Counted from the stretch's first letter, positions 43,157 through 52,045 are shown. The stretch is DNA of 64,000 nucleotides from Halomonas alkalisoli (GCF_021412585.1 NZ_JAKCMI010000012.1:329344-393343), one strand, 5' to 3'. Numbers and translations are program-made. The notes: generated by a model from the sequence alone, not told the origin.

Positions 43157-43309
43157 TCAGGCATCTTCGCTCGGCGTCAGGCGAACCCCTTGCTCACGCG
43201 CCAGCCTGTGTATCGCTTGCTCACTGAGATTCGGAGCACTCAAGAGTACGTCGACCTTGCGCCCTTGCATGGCACGCATGATGCGCACGCTGAGCCCGCG
43301 GGATGGTCA
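43157..43309 (-). pseudogene. Unidentified C-terminal gene fragment
   Basis: A short reading frame without a start of its own, containing MRAMQGRKVDVLLSAPNLSE and then AIHRLAREQGVRLTPSEDA before a stop. The pattern resembles the end of a small nucleotide-related or DNA-binding protein but no family is recognised. It lies between two other gene remnants, so this is a decayed zone. Confidence 0.3.
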
Positions 43310-43347
43310 GACGTTGGGTAGATTTAAAGCGCATGGGTTTGGTCAGC

Positions 43348-43708
43348 TCAGTGCTGGGCCTCGTCGCGCATGGCTTCAACTTCGCCCAAGGGCAACCCAG
43401 TAGCGTCAGCAATAGCCCGGTCGCTCAGGTCGGTGGTCTGGATCAGCTTGCGGGCCGTGCTGCGAAGGGCTTCTTCGCGGCCTTCCTCGCGGCCTTCCTG
43501 TTTCCAGCGCTGCGGCCATTGGCCGGTTCGTTCTTGCAGCATGGTGTATACCTCGCAGCTCATCGGTTACGTAGGAGCCACTCGCCTTCTCCAGCGAATC
43601 GAGGTCCAGCTCTTCAACCCACTTTTCGTGTACGAAGCCGGTAAGCAGGTCTCTTACCATTCGCTGGTGGGAAAACAGCAGTTTGTAGCTATTGTCGTGG
43701 CCAGCCAT
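43348..43708 (-). pseudogene. Rpn-family recombination-promoting nuclease, internally deleted
   Basis: The N-terminus (MAGHDNSYKLLFSHQRMVRD, LLTGFVHEKWVEELDLDSLE) is the Rpn/PD-(D/E)XK transposase-like start. After about 52 residues the frame changes and a C-terminus follows (MLQERTGQWPQRWKQEGREE, then a LSDRAIADATGLPLGEVEAM tail). The nuclease core of about 150-200 residues is missing. The EGREEGREE segment is the helical linker found in these proteins. Confidence 0.8.
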
Positions 43709-43774
43709 GTATTCGTGACCTTCCGTCCTTGGTTGTAGAACCGCTAGCGTTGCACTAAAGCCCAGCTTGGAGCG

Positions 43775-45232
43775 TCATGTCAGGCTCGGAACCGCGCCTT
43801 CGTTCTCTGTTTTCTCGGCAACGTAATTGCAGCCCAGCGTCACCTTCAACTCGTGCCCTGCCCCTTCGGCCCATTCCAGCAGCTTGGCCTTGAGTGCGGC
43901 CTGGGCGCGGGGGTCGCCGTGTACCAGGCGCACTTCCTTCGGCGGGTGGCGCATGCGGCGCACGAAGTTGAGCAGGTCGTGTTGGTCGGCGTGGGCCGAG
44001 TAGCCGCTTACGGTTTCTACCCGGGCACGGATGTCGATGCGCTGGCCATCCAGCTCCACCCAGCCGCCGTTGGGGCCATGGCGCTGGATGTCGCGGCCGG
44101 GGGTGCCGTGGGCCTGATAACCGGTGAACAGTACGCAGTGGCGCTCGTCGCCCAGCATACGCTTGAGGTAGTTCACCACCCTGCCGCCGCTGACCATGCC
44201 GCTGGCGGCGATGACCACTGCGGGGCGGTGGCTCTCGGCCAGGTAATCGACGGTGCGCTCGTGGGCGGCGTGGTCGTCCACGGTGTAGAGGTTCTCGAAG
44301 CTGAGCGGGTGACGGCCGCTGCGCAGGCGGTTGTGTGCTTCGGCGTCCCACCAGGGCTTGAGTTCGCGGTACACCTCAGTGAAACGGGCTGCCAGGGGCG
44401 AGTCGACGATGATTTCGAGCTCGCGCCAGCGGTCGCTTCGTGCGTTGTGTATCAGCCCTTCCAGTTCGTAGAGCAATTCCTGGGTGCGGCCAACGCTGAA
44501 GGCGGGGAACACCACGGTGCCGCCGTTCTCCAGTGCCCTGTCGATGGCGGCCTTGAGCCGGTCGCGGCGGTGGCGCCTGTCTTCGTGCAGGCGATCGCCG
44601 TAGGTCGATTCCAGTACCAGCACCTCGGCCCGGTACGGCGGCTTGGGCGCGGGCAGCAGCGGTGCATGGGGTGCGCCCAGGTCGCCGGAGAAGACGGTGC
44701 GCTGGCTTTTCCCGCTAGCCTTGTCCTGGGTATCCACTTCCACGTAGGCGGAGCCGAGGATATGCCCGGCACGCTTGAGCCTGACCTTGATGCGGTGGCG
44801 CTCGTCGTGGATGACGGTGTGCCAGGTCTTGTAGTCGATGGCGACCAGGCGGCCTTGCACCTCTTCCAGGAAGCGCTCGATCAGGGCGCGGTCGCGGGTA
44901 AAGCCGATCTTGAGTGCGTCCTCTATGACCAAGGGCAGTAGCCGTGCCGACGGTACCGAGCAGAGAATCGGCCCCTTGTAGCCTGCCGCCAGCAGGTACG
45001 GCAGCCGGCCGATGTGGTCGATGTGCACGTGGGTGACCACCAGGGCCAGCACGTCCTCCACCGGGAAGCGCACGGTGTGCTGTTCGAGGCTGTCGAGGTG
45101 ATCGGCGTCCTGGCCCTGGAACAGGCCGCAATCGATCAGCAGCGCGCGGTCCGCGGCGAGTTGCAGCCGGTGGCAGCTGCCGGTGACGCCAGCCGCGCCG
45201 CCGTGGTGAAGGATCTGGGGGTAATCGTCCAT
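43775..45232 (-). CDS. Metallo-beta-lactamase fold RNA-processing hydrolase (beta-CASP)
   Basis: 485 aa. LALVVTHVHIDHIGRLPYLL carries the HxHxDH zinc motif, GASSVT-like GGAAGVTGSCHRLQL opens the fold, and the beta-CASP cap has VLVLESTYGDRLHEDRRHR, VVFPAFSVGRTQELLYEL, VVIAASGMVSGGRVVNYL and GYSAHADQHDLLNFVRRM with late His ligands. Such proteins (YSH1/CPSF-like) act as RNA endo- or exonucleases. It lies between polysaccharide genes but probably is not part of that pathway. X/Y repeats sit directly upstream. Confidence 0.9.
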   Translation of the reverse strand: MDDYPQILHHGGAAGVTGSCHRLQLAADRALLIDCGLFQGQDADHLDSLEQHTVRFPVEDVLALVVTHVHIDHIGRLPYLLAAGYKGPILCSVPSARLLPLVIEDALKIGFTRDRALIERFLEEVQGRLVAIDYKTWHTVIHDERHRIKVRLKRAGHILGSAYVEVDTQDKASGKSQRTVFSGDLGAPHAPLLPAPKPPYRAEVLVLESTYGDRLHEDRRHRRDRLKAAIDRALENGGTVVFPAFSVGRTQELLYELEGLIHNARSDRWRELEIIVDSPLAARFTEVYRELKPWWDAEAHNRLRSGRHPLSFENLYTVDDHAAHERTVDYLAESHRPAVVIAASGMVSGGRVVNYLKRMLGDERHCVLFTGYQAHGTPGRDIQRHGPNGGWVELDGQRIDIRARVETVSGYSAHADQHDLLNFVRRMRHPPKEVRLVHGDPRAQAALKAKLLEWAEGAGHELKVTLGCNYVAEKTENEGAVPSLT

Positions 45233-45280
45233 GAGAATCTGTGGTGCGGTGTTATGGGAGCGGCGTGGTTATTGCGATGG

Positions 45281-45581
45281 CGGTGGCCTCCGCCGAGGCG
45301 CCTATCGGCGCCAGTCACGATGCGGAGCAGCGCTCCAACAGCTGTTTTGTCATGCCTTGGTGGTGGCTGCCGGGCGCCTATCGGCGCCAGTCGCGATGGG
45401 AACCAGCGCTCCAACAAGGTCGGCAAATACTGCACTGTCGGAGTATCTTCAGATCACGACTGGAGGCCGAAGGACTCCCCGGCGGTGTTGGAAACGTTGC
45501 GGCTATCGCCAGCGTTGTGGCCTCCGCCGGGCGCCTGCCGGCGCCAGTCGCGATGGGGACCAGCGCTCCTACAACAACAAC
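45281..45581 (+). repeat. X/Y mosaic repeat cluster R10
   Basis: Order Y-Y-X-Y between the hydrolase gene and the epimerase gene. The first two Y copies follow each other in the same direction with the spacer AACAGCTGTTTTGTCATGCC between them. X starts CTGTCGGAGTATCTTCAG near 45434 and its end is GGTGTTGGAAACG instead of GGTGTTGCCGA. The last Y ends CGCTCCTACAAC, next to the epimerase stop. Confidence 0.85.
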
Positions 45582-46591
45582 TAGACGTTATAAAACCCGC
45601 GATACCATTCGACGAAGCGTTTGACGCCCTCTTCCACCTGGACCTGGGGGCGGTAGCCGGTGGCTTGCAGCAGGGCTTCGGTGTCGGCCCAGGTGCGGGG
45701 GACGTCGCCGGGCTGCATGGGCAGGTATTCGCAGATGGCTTCGCGGCCGGTGGCGGTTTCCAGGGCGCGGATGAAGGCCATCAGCGATAGCGGTGCGCCG
45801 TAGCCGATGTTGTAGAGCGAAAAAGGAGCGGCGCTCTTGTCCGGGGTGGCCACGGCTCCGGGGCGGTCGGCGTCGGCCTGGGGTATTACGTCGAGGACAC
45901 GCACGATGCCTTCGACGATGTCGTCGATGTAGGTGAAGTCCCGCGACATGTCGCCGTGGTTGTAGACCTGGATCGGCTTGCCTTCGAACATCGCCTTGAC
46001 GAACTTGAAGATGGCCATGTCGGGCCGGCCCCAGGGGCCGTATACCGTGAAGAAGCGCAGCCCGGTGGTCGGCACGTCGTACAGGTGTGCGTAGGTGTGG
46101 CTCATCAGCTCGTTGGCCTTCTTGGTGGCCGCGTAGAGGCTGACGGGGTGGTCGACGTTGTCGGCGGTGTCGAACGGGGTCTTGCCGTTCATGCCGTAGA
46201 CCGAACTGGACGAGGCGTAGACCAGGTGCTTCACCTTCTGCTGGCGACAGCCCTCGAGCACGTTGAGGTGGCCGATCAGGTTGGAGTCGGCGTAGACGTG
46301 GGGATTCTCCAGCGAGTAGCGCACGCCGGCCTGGGCGGCCAGGTGGATCACCCGGTCGAAGCGCTGGTCGCGAAACAGCGCGGCCATGCCGACACGGTCA
46401 CCCAGGTCCAACTTGATGAAGCGAACGTCGTCACAGTTGGAAGCCAGGTCGTCGAGCCGCGCCTGCTTGAGCGAGACATCGTAGTACTCGTTAAGATTAT
46501 CGATACCGACGATCTCGTGGCCCTGCCCACTGAGGCGCTTCGCCACGGCATGTCCAATAAAACCGGCCATGCCGGTGATCAGCAATTTCAC
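45581..46591 (-). CDS. UDP-glucuronate 4-epimerase (extended SDR)
   Basis: 336 aa. LLITGMAGFIGHAVAKRLSG is the NAD loop, with GIDNLNEYYDVSLKQARLD typical of the UDP-GlcA/UDP-GlcNAcA 4-epimerase group (LpsL/CapI-like). The catalytic set is SSSVYGMNGK and YAATKKANELMSH (YxxxK), followed by FFTVYGPWGRPDMAIFKFV. It would turn UDP-GlcA made by Ugd into UDP-GalA. It lies in the minus-strand unit after the second ops element, supporting an EPS role. Confidence 0.92.
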   Translation of the reverse strand: MKLLITGMAGFIGHAVAKRLSGQGHEIVGIDNLNEYYDVSLKQARLDDLASNCDDVRFIKLDLGDRVGMAALFRDQRFDRVIHLAAQAGVRYSLENPHVYADSNLIGHLNVLEGCRQQKVKHLVYASSSSVYGMNGKTPFDTADNVDHPVSLYAATKKANELMSHTYAHLYDVPTTGLRFFTVYGPWGRPDMAIFKFVKAMFEGKPIQVYNHGDMSRDFTYIDDIVEGIVRVLDVIPQADADRPGAVATPDKSAAPFSLYNIGYGAPLSLMAFIRALETATGREAICEYLPMQPGDVPRTWADTEALLQATGYRPQVQVEEGVKRFVEWYRGFYNV

Positions 46592-46611
46592 GCGATGCCC
46601 CTACCCTTGTG

Positions 46612-46690
46612 TGTTGCCAACGTTGCGGTTTTCGCCATGGCTGCGGCCTCCGCCAGGGCGCCTACGGCGCCAGTCGCGATGCGGAGCATG
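46612..46690 (+). repeat. Y repeat copy R11
   Basis: A single Y: the leader GTTGCCAACGTTGCGGTTTTCGCC, GCCTCCGCCAGGGCGCC, a shortened hairpin (GGCGCC-TAC-GGCGCC) and the CAGTCGCGATGCGGAGC end, which breaks off before GCTCCAAC. It lies between the epimerase gene and a small hypothetical gene. Confidence 0.8.
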
Positions 46691-46716
46691 CCTTGGAGCG
46701 CATTGTTGGGTTTCCA

Positions 46717-47031
46717 TTACCTGGCGACATTGGTCGCGCTCTGCGTTTCCTCGCTGAACTCGGCCACCTCAGCCTCCGTTAACAGGTGATGCATCCGGAT
46801 TAGCCGAAGGCACGAAAGCGCGCTAGAACGGCTGAAATGATCAAAGGCAAGCGCCATCTCGCGATTACGCTCATGGATTAACCCATACAGCTCGCCGTAG
46901 CGCTCATGAGCCGTAGCATCCCGTTTTGAACAGATCTTCTGGCACTCATCCAGAGCGCGCTGCGAAAACCGTTCCAGCGCCACCGCCCGAAGCCGCTTGA
47001 AAACTTTCCAGTCGGACTCGCGGATGCTCAT
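46717..47031 (-). CDS. Conserved small helical protein
   Basis: 104 aa, no signal or membrane segment. Motifs: MSIRESDWKVFKRLRAVALE, HERYGELYGLIHERNREMA, FDHFSRSSALSCLRLIRMHH and LLTEAEVAEFSEETQ. This layout (a starting SDW, an FDxxxRSxA segment and a closing FSxET) is common to a family of small hypothetical proteins in gammaproteobacteria. Function unknown. It sits between the Rpn-like gene and the epimerase on the same strand. Confidence 0.7.
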   Translation of the reverse strand: MSIRESDWKVFKRLRAVALERFSQRALDECQKICSKRDATAHERYGELYGLIHERNREMALAFDHFSRSSALSCLRLIRMHHLLTEAEVAEFSEETQSATNVAR

Positions 47032-47093
47032 AGCAGTCTGCTTTTACAAGACCCAACAGCTGTTTTGTCATGCCTTGGTGGCTGCCGAATCGA

Positions 47094-48035
47094 TCACTCT
47101 TTCAGCAGCGCTTCCAGGCTATCGGCACTCAGGATGCGCTCTGCCCATGCTTCCAACTGGTCGGTGGTGGCACGCTCAAGCCTTTCTCGCGCCCAGGCGG
47201 GCAGCTCGCCGAACTTCAGCGTGATCTGCCTGGTGAGCAGTAACAACTCACCTTCCTGACGACCTTCCTGGCGACCCTTCTCGATCCCGAAGCGTTCGGC
47301 ACTGGTGACATAGGGCATGTGCTGAGCCTCCTCAAAGGCATAGTGTTCGTCGAGGAACTCACGTTCCAGAGCATCCGGCAGCCGCATCATCCAGTCGATC
47401 AGCCGGAATAGCTCGATGATCTGCTGCTTGGCGTAGCCACGCTGGTACATCAATCGCGTGAGGTGTGCCTTCCAGCGCTTGAGTTCGTGTCCGTCATCAA
47501 GCTGCTTGGCCTTCAGCTGGGCCATCACCACCAGCGCAAAGACATTGTCACTGGCTTCCAGTTCAGCCCATCTGGCATCGAGATCCAGCAGCTTGGCGAC
47601 CGGGAAGCGGAAGTCTACTTCGCAGCCCCAGCGGCCACGCTGGAAGCGCTGCGGTCGGAAGCCTGGGCTGGCGTCGGCCAGCACCGCCAGGCTAACCACA
47701 TCGACACCGTAACGATCCAGCAGCCGATAGTGGTAAGTATACATTCTGGCAGCAAAATCGGCCTCGGGTTCACCCTGCACCTCAACGTGGATCAACACCC
47801 AGGTCTCAAGACCGTCGTAGGTGTAGACCTTGGCCAGCTTGTCGGCGTAGCGACGGCCATTATCGGCGTCCGCGGTGATCTGCTGGAGTTCCTTGTCGAG
47901 AAAGCTATGCCCCTTCGACCAGTCGATTTCGGGGTAGATGCCGGGAAACAACAGGGCCATGAACTCGGGGAAGCGCCACTCCAGGGCCTCCTTCCATGGA
48001 CTGTCGTGATCCTGCCGAGGGAGTGGATCGCTCAT
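47094..48035 (-). CDS. Rpn-like/DUF4351 domain protein
   Basis: 313 aa. The N-terminal two thirds resemble PD-(D/E)XK-type Rpn/transposase-like proteins: [40 protein letters not shown] then [20 protein letters not shown] (E-VQG as the metal-site EVQ). A helical [12 protein letters not shown] linker leads to DUF4351 at the end ([30 protein letters not shown]). Such proteins can promote recombination, but activity here is not known. ATG 48035 has AGGA upstream. First gene after the second ops site. Confidence 0.8.
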   Translation of the reverse strand: MSDPLPRQDHDSPWKEALEWRFPEFMALLFPGIYPEIDWSKGHSFLDKELQQITADADNGRRYADKLAKVYTYDGLETWVLIHVEVQGEPEADFAARMYTYHYRLLDRYGVDVVSLAVLADASPGFRPQRFQRGRWGCEVDFRFPVAKLLDLDARWAELEASDNVFALVVMAQLKAKQLDDGHELKRWKAHLTRLMYQRGYAKQQIIELFRLIDWMMRLPDALEREFLDEHYAFEEAQHMPYVTSAERFGIEKGRQEGRQEGELLLLTRQITLKFGELPAWARERLERATTDQLEAWAERILSADSLEALLKE

Positions 48036-48117
48036 GGAGTCCGCATCCTCATCCTGGAGGTTTCGGGAAGTATCTTCACTTGCGGCAGCGGTATAGGAAA
48101 CGTTGCGGATATCGCCT

Positions 48118-48366
48118 GCCCTGGGGCCTCCGCCAAGGCGCCTGCGGCGCCAGTCGCGATGGGGACCAGCGCTCCAACACAACCCCGCCATATGAGAAAA
48201 AATTTGTAGGAGTATCTTCAGTTCACGACTGGAGGCCGAAGGACTCCCGGCGGTATTGGAAACGTTGCGGTTATCGCCCCGGTTGTGGCCTCCGCCGAGG
48301 CGCCTGCGGCGCCAGTCGCGATGGGAACCAGCGCTCCAACAGTTGTTTTGTCATGCCTTGGTGGTG
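48118..48366 (+). repeat. X/Y mosaic repeat cluster R12
   Basis: Order Y-X-Y. X starts TGTAGGAGTATCTTCAGTTC near 48208 and ends with GGTATTGGAAACGTTGCGG, the same variant seen at 45.5 kb. The last Y is followed by AACAGTTGTTTTGTCATGCC, the spacer also seen at 45.34 and 47.05 kb. Confidence 0.85.
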
Positions 48367-48394
48367 AACGCCGGGGTGCTTTCCCACTTTCCAG

Positions 48395-48407
48395 GCACGC
48401 TACCGCC
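48395..48407 (-). promoter_or_regulatory. Second ops element (RfaH recruitment site)
   Basis: Exact minus-strand GGCGGTAGCGTGC, with flanks matching those of the copy upstream of ugd (CCAGGCACGC on the plus strand and GGGGATTG after it). It precedes the DUF4351 gene, the small helical gene and the epimerase gene, so that group is probably also read with RfaH. A repeat cluster lies between it and the first gene. Confidence 0.8.
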
Positions 48408-48654
48408 CGGGGATTGTTCCGGACATTTCCCTTGCCCTGTTGACGGTTCGATACCTGGGAAAGGACTGGAGAGGCGAATAACGAGCATTCGTAGTCGCAA
48501 GGCGTTCACTAGCCCCTGGCGCCATGTTGCGGTCCTGAGCCGAGCTGGCGCTCGACTTTCCCTTTCGAGGTATCGTTATTCTAGTGCGTCAATTCTACGG
48601 GACTCGTGGGGAATGCTCTAGCGCCGCGGCGTTACCGTAGGATAAAACGTTACA
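48408..48654. other. Leader/promoter zone upstream of the second ops element
   Basis: No gene. On the minus strand two TAGAAT -10-like boxes occur (48583-48578 and 48597-48592), and the same TAGAAT box lies about 90 nt before the first ops element (41811-41806). The promoter itself is not resolved. Confidence 0.4.
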
Positions 48655-49110
48655 TCAACGACAGCGCCAGGCGGCGAGGCGGTTGATCAGCGCGAGGGTG
48701 AGCATCACGGCGGCGGCCCAGCCGAGGACGACGATCAGGCTGTGGAAGCCGGCGGGCACGGTGTGGGGCGGGCGAAAGCTCATGCCGTGCTCCACCAGCC
48801 GGGCGACCAGGTAGATCAGCGTGGTGACCACGGCCAGGGGCAGCGCCGCACGCCATTCGGCCAGCCATTGGGCCAGGCGGCTGGGTTCACGCCTGACTTT
48901 CACCGAAGGCTTCTTGCTGGGCTTGGCCGCAGGTTTCGCGGCGGACTTGCGCGCCTTGGCCGGCTTGCGGGTTGCGGGCTTGCCTCGCCCGCCCTGGCGT
49001 CGGCCGCCGGGCAGGCTGGAAGTGGCCCAGCGCACCGTGCGCCATAGCGCCCAGCTCAGGGTAAACAGGACAGACAGCGCCAGGCTGCCCATCACGACGA
49101 AATAGGTCAT
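48655..49110 (-). CDS. Hypothetical membrane protein with basic Ala/Lys/Pro loop
   Basis: 151 aa. One N-terminal helix (about 4-25), then a very basic loop (GGRRQGGRGKPATRKPAKAR and KPAAKPSKKPSVKVRREP), then two helices (about 88-105 and 118-140). The basic loop could bind nucleic acid or anionic lipid. No family recognised. It is followed 55 nt later by nothing on its strand, so it is likely single. Confidence 0.6.
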   Translation of the reverse strand: MTYFVVMGSLALSVLFTLSWALWRTVRWATSSLPGGRRQGGRGKPATRKPAKARKSAAKPAAKPSKKPSVKVRREPSRLAQWLAEWRAALPLAVVTTLIYLVARLVEHGMSFRPPHTVPAGFHSLIVVLGWAAAVMLTLALINRLAAWRCR

Positions 49111-49165
49111 GTGCGACTCAGGCGGCGATTCGGACGGCTACTCAGGCAGCGATTCAGACAGCGAC

Positions 49166-49462
49166 TCAGGCAATGTGGCCAAGTGACTGCATTGTGCGCA
49201 GCAGAAGAGCCACGCTCTCTCTGGGCTGTGCGTACTCGCTCATCAGCGTTTTCAGGCGATCTTCGAAGAGACGCTGACGGGCCTGCTCATCATCCGCCTC
49301 CTGCACCGCCAGGCTACGTACGGGCGGGCCGGTGGGGATGTCGAGCCGTGAATTGGGTTTTTCCAGCTCGCGAAGCGCTTCTGCGAAGGCATCGTCGAGC
49401 TCACGAAACTTGCGCAGCTTTTCGCGCTCGTCCATGTGTCGGTTGGGTTTGTGTTGTTTCAT
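49166..49462 (-). CDS. Small hypothetical helical protein
   Basis: 98 aa. A basic start (MKQHKPNRHMDEREKLRKF) and helical, charged middle (ELDDAFAEALRELEKPN) with no membrane segment. An internal ATG at residue 10 is an alternative start. Only the open frame and coding-like composition support it. Confidence 0.55.
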   Translation of the reverse strand: MKQHKPNRHMDEREKLRKFRELDDAFAEALRELEKPNSRLDIPTGPPVRSLAVQEADDEQARQRLFEDRLKTLMSEYAQPRESVALLLRTMQSLGHIA

Positions 49463-49819
49463 TAGATTCCGTTAAAGCTCAAGTACCGAACAGCACTCGA
49501 TTAATGTCTGGTCATGAGTATACCGCTATTGATTCTCGGAGCGAAACCGAGAAACACCATGCATGATAATGATTGCTGTTACCATGTTTCATTATTCCGT
49601 TTGCACTTCTACGCTACAAAGTATGCACAAACGGTCAACCCCCGTCACCAAACTTGCCTTCGACTCCCGCTACAGCGCATAAAGGAACGCATAAAACCAA
49701 TAAATACTTCGGGTTGGGAGCGTCAATGTGCCTACACCCGGCGCCAGTACACAGCGCCAACATCAAAATAATCGGCTGTCAAGTCAAGCATTGCTACAGG
49801 CTCGAACGCAAGGGACCAA
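49463..49819. other. AT-richer intergenic region before the AraC gene
   Basis: No supported gene in about 357 bp. It likely holds the promoter of the AraC-type gene; several ATG and TAA-rich stretches occur, but no clear -35/-10 pair. An AAGGGA ribosome site lies at 49809-49814. Confidence 0.4.
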
Positions 49820-50650
49820 ATGATGTTCAACGAGATGATGCGAGCGGAAATCTGGCTACAGGAGCATCTGACTAGCCAGCAGGGGATCGATGACCTCGCC
49901 AATCGACTCGGTTATTCGACCTCACAGGTACGACGGAGGTTCAAGCAATGCTTCGGTCTCTCGCCAAGCGCGTATCGCGATATCTTGAGACTGGAAAAGG
50001 CTGCCCGCCTACTCGCACTGACACCCTATAGAATTCATACCATCGCCATGAGGAGCGGTTATCACAATCATTCGGCTTTCAGCCGCGCCTTCCAGCGCCG
50101 CTACAACCAGACACCTCGCCAGTACCGGCAGGTGGAACGCCTGAAGTTACGCTCGCCCTTGTACTGCCAGGGCCACAGTGGCGCACCACCGGACTTCGAA
50201 ATCCGCAGCCTGCCACCTCGACAGGCGCTGGTCACCCGGCTCTATCACAAGATCGATGCCGGCGGCCTTTCCAATCTCCACAAGTGGGCACAACTTGCTA
50301 AAGGAGCCGAGACCCTGCCCGAACGCCTCAGACAAGCCCCTACCGTTGCCGTACTCCATAGCACACCCCTGCCCTGCGAACTGGACCGCATCGATATCGG
50401 CCCACTGATCGATGAGCAGAACGATGTCGGTTTAGCCATTCCCGCTTCCTTTCGTATCCTGGAACTGCCGGAGCAGCGTCACGCTTGCCTTACGGTAAAC
50501 ACGCCGGAAGAGGTACCCGCGGCCGTGCAGTATCTCGTCAGGGAGGGGTTGGCAAAAAAGCGCTGCTATGCCAGCGGCGAACCCGCGCAGGTACGCCTGC
50601 TGGAGCAGGGTGTGGAAGTACAACTACCGATACTCATCACGAACACTTGA
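49820..50650 (+). CDS. AraC family regulator with GyrI-like effector domain
   Basis: 276 aa. The N-terminal part has two helix-turn-helix units of the AraC type (DDLANRLGYSTSQVRRRFKQ and IHTIAMRSGYHNHSAFSRAF, then RRYNQTPRQYRQ). The C-terminal half (about 125-276) is a GyrI-like small-molecule binding domain (LPPRQALVTRLYHKIDAGGL, FRILELPEQRHACLTVNTPE). This order resembles Rob-type regulators that respond to toxic compounds. The target genes are not evident; it ends convergently with mvaT. Confidence 0.85.
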   Translation: MMFNEMMRAEIWLQEHLTSQQGIDDLANRLGYSTSQVRRRFKQCFGLSPSAYRDILRLEKAARLLALTPYRIHTIAMRSGYHNHSAFSRAFQRRYNQTPRQYRQVERLKLRSPLYCQGHSGAPPDFEIRSLPPRQALVTRLYHKIDAGGLSNLHKWAQLAKGAETLPERLRQAPTVAVLHSTPLPCELDRIDIGPLIDEQNDVGLAIPASFRILELPEQRHACLTVNTPEEVPAAVQYLVREGLAKKRCYASGEPAQVRLLEQGVEVQLPILITNT

Positions 50651-50681
50651 AACGCGACAAACGAGGATTGAAGTACACTGC

Positions 50682-50709
50682 AAAAACAGCCGGGCCCACT
50701 GGGCCCGGC
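50682..50709 (-). terminator. Rho-independent terminator of mvaT
   Basis: GCCGGGCCC and GGGCCCGGC pair around a 3-nt loop, followed on the minus strand by TGTTTTTG. It lies between convergent araC-type and mvaT genes and may stop both. Confidence 0.85.
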
Positions 50710-50770
50710 GCTTACTGCGAATTCAGCCACTCTGATTTCAGCGCTGGCCAATTCAGCCAGCAGGAAACGA

Positions 50771-51151
50771 TCACTCCTCGACGCGTACCAGCCAGCTCTC
50801 GACCTTGTCAGAGCCGTGCTCGTCCTTCCACGCCTTCAGCGTCTTCTGGTTACCGCCGCGGGTTTCCACGACCTCACCGGTATTCGGGTTCTTGTAGATC
50901 TTCAGCTTACGCTTGCGACGGCCACCACCGGCTGCCGCGGATGCCTTGGCGGCAGCGGGCTTGCTGCCCTGCGGGTCCAGCAAGCTGATGACATCGGCAG
51001 AACTCTTGTTGAATTCGCGCATCAGGGCTTCAAGCTTGTCCTTGAATGCCAGCTCGGCCTTCAGGCGATCATCGTTCTGCAGACGATCCATTTCAGCCTG
51101 GAGCTGCTTGAGCTGCTGTTCTTTCTGCATGAACTCACTGAGAAGGGACAT
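50771..51151 (-). CDS. mvaT: MvaT/MvaU family H-NS-like xenogeneic silencer
   Basis: 126 aa. The N-terminal coiled coil (MSLLSEFMQKEQQLKQLQAE, RLKAELAFKDKLEALMREF) dimerises. The linker is Ala/Gly/Lys-rich. The C-terminal DNA-binding part is YKNPNTGEVVETRGGNQKTL with LKAWKDEHGSDKVESW, characteristic of MvaT. It silences AT-rich foreign DNA, which makes the AT-rich EPS genes in this same window plausible targets. Confidence 0.92.
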   Translation of the reverse strand: MSLLSEFMQKEQQLKQLQAEMDRLQNDDRLKAELAFKDKLEALMREFNKSSADVISLLDPQGSKPAAAKASAAAGGGRRKRKLKIYKNPNTGEVVETRGGNQKTLKAWKDEHGSDKVESWLVRVEE

Positions 51152-51331
51152 GGCGTGTATTCCTTAGGTTGGGAAAATTTACAGGATGCGGCGACTATAA
51201 ATACATCAAGCAGCGCCCCATGACAATATGCAAGCCTGTATTTATACGTTATATCAGTTTGGCCAAATAGGTGGCAACAGGCAAATACTCACGTGTCAAC
51301 GATCGGGTGGCGCTTAGTCCGGAAACGAGAA

Positions 51332-51349
51332 CGCCGCCCGACGGCGGCG
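51332..51349 (-). terminator. Hairpin after the CigR-like gene
   Basis: CGCCGCC and GGCGGCG pair around a 4-nt loop, about 50 nt after the stop. No T-tract follows, so termination is uncertain. Confidence 0.4.
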
Positions 51350-51400
51350 CTTGGATCAATGATAGTCAAGGGTCGTTATGGTGATACGAGCCTCACGCGA

Positions 51401-52045
51401 TCAGTAAAGAATATCCCGCAGCACCTCGTAAACGACATCGTTGACCATATCCACCAGTACCACGTCGGGCCCGACGCGACGCCACTCATAACCTTCGTAA
51501 CGGGGAAGGTCCCGAGCGAGACGACCATCGAACTGTTTGGCAATCCCCGGCGGCAGCGGCTTGCCGCGCTCCAGGTTCATGCGAATGCCCGGCGGCAGGC
51601 TATCACGTGAGCGATCGACTTCGATCCACTCTCGCCGCTCGCCGAAGAAACGCCGTATCTCCCGCTCATCGATTCTCGGCCCATCGCGATAACCATCACT
51701 ACCGGAACGCCGATCACGATAACCATCGCTGCCGGAGCGGCGCTCGCGCTCCCAGTCGCCACGGCCTTCACGTCGCGACTCGCCATCTCGGCGCCATTCG
51801 CGACGCTCGCCCTCCTCGGCGGCCTGCTGGCGGCGCTCACCGGCCTGGCCCCGACCCTGGCGATGCTCTTGACGATGCTCCTTACGGTGCTCCTGGCCCT
51901 GGCCACGCTGGCTGTTGCCCTGCCCTTGCCCCTGGCCCTGTCCTTGCCCACGGGGCTCCACCGGCTGCGCCTGCAACTGGGCAGAAGCCAGCGCCAGGCT
52001 GAGCGTGGCTGCGGCAATTATCGTCAATCCATTACGCGTTTTCAT
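51401..52045 (-). CDS. CigR-like/RcnB-family periplasmic protein with Gln/Arg-rich repeats
   Basis: 214 aa. A signal peptide ends SAQLQAQ. A low-complexity zone follows (a run of GQ pairs, then EHRKEHRQEHRQGRGQ, and two copies of RRSGSDGYRD). The C-terminal domain, SLPPGIRMNLERGKPLPPGI, AKQFDGRLARDLPRYEGYEW and VVLVDMVNDVVYEVL, matches CigR-type anti-virulence regulators and RcnB-like small periplasmic proteins. The repeats are prone to length change. Role unknown. Confidence 0.8.
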   Translation of the reverse strand: MKTRNGLTIIAAATLSLALASAQLQAQPVEPRGQGQGQGQGQGNSQRGQGQEHRKEHRQEHRQGRGQAGERRQQAAEEGERREWRRDGESRREGRGDWERERRSGSDGYRDRRSGSDGYRDGPRIDEREIRRFFGERREWIEVDRSRDSLPPGIRMNLERGKPLPPGIAKQFDGRLARDLPRYEGYEWRRVGPDVVLVDMVNDVVYEVLRDILY

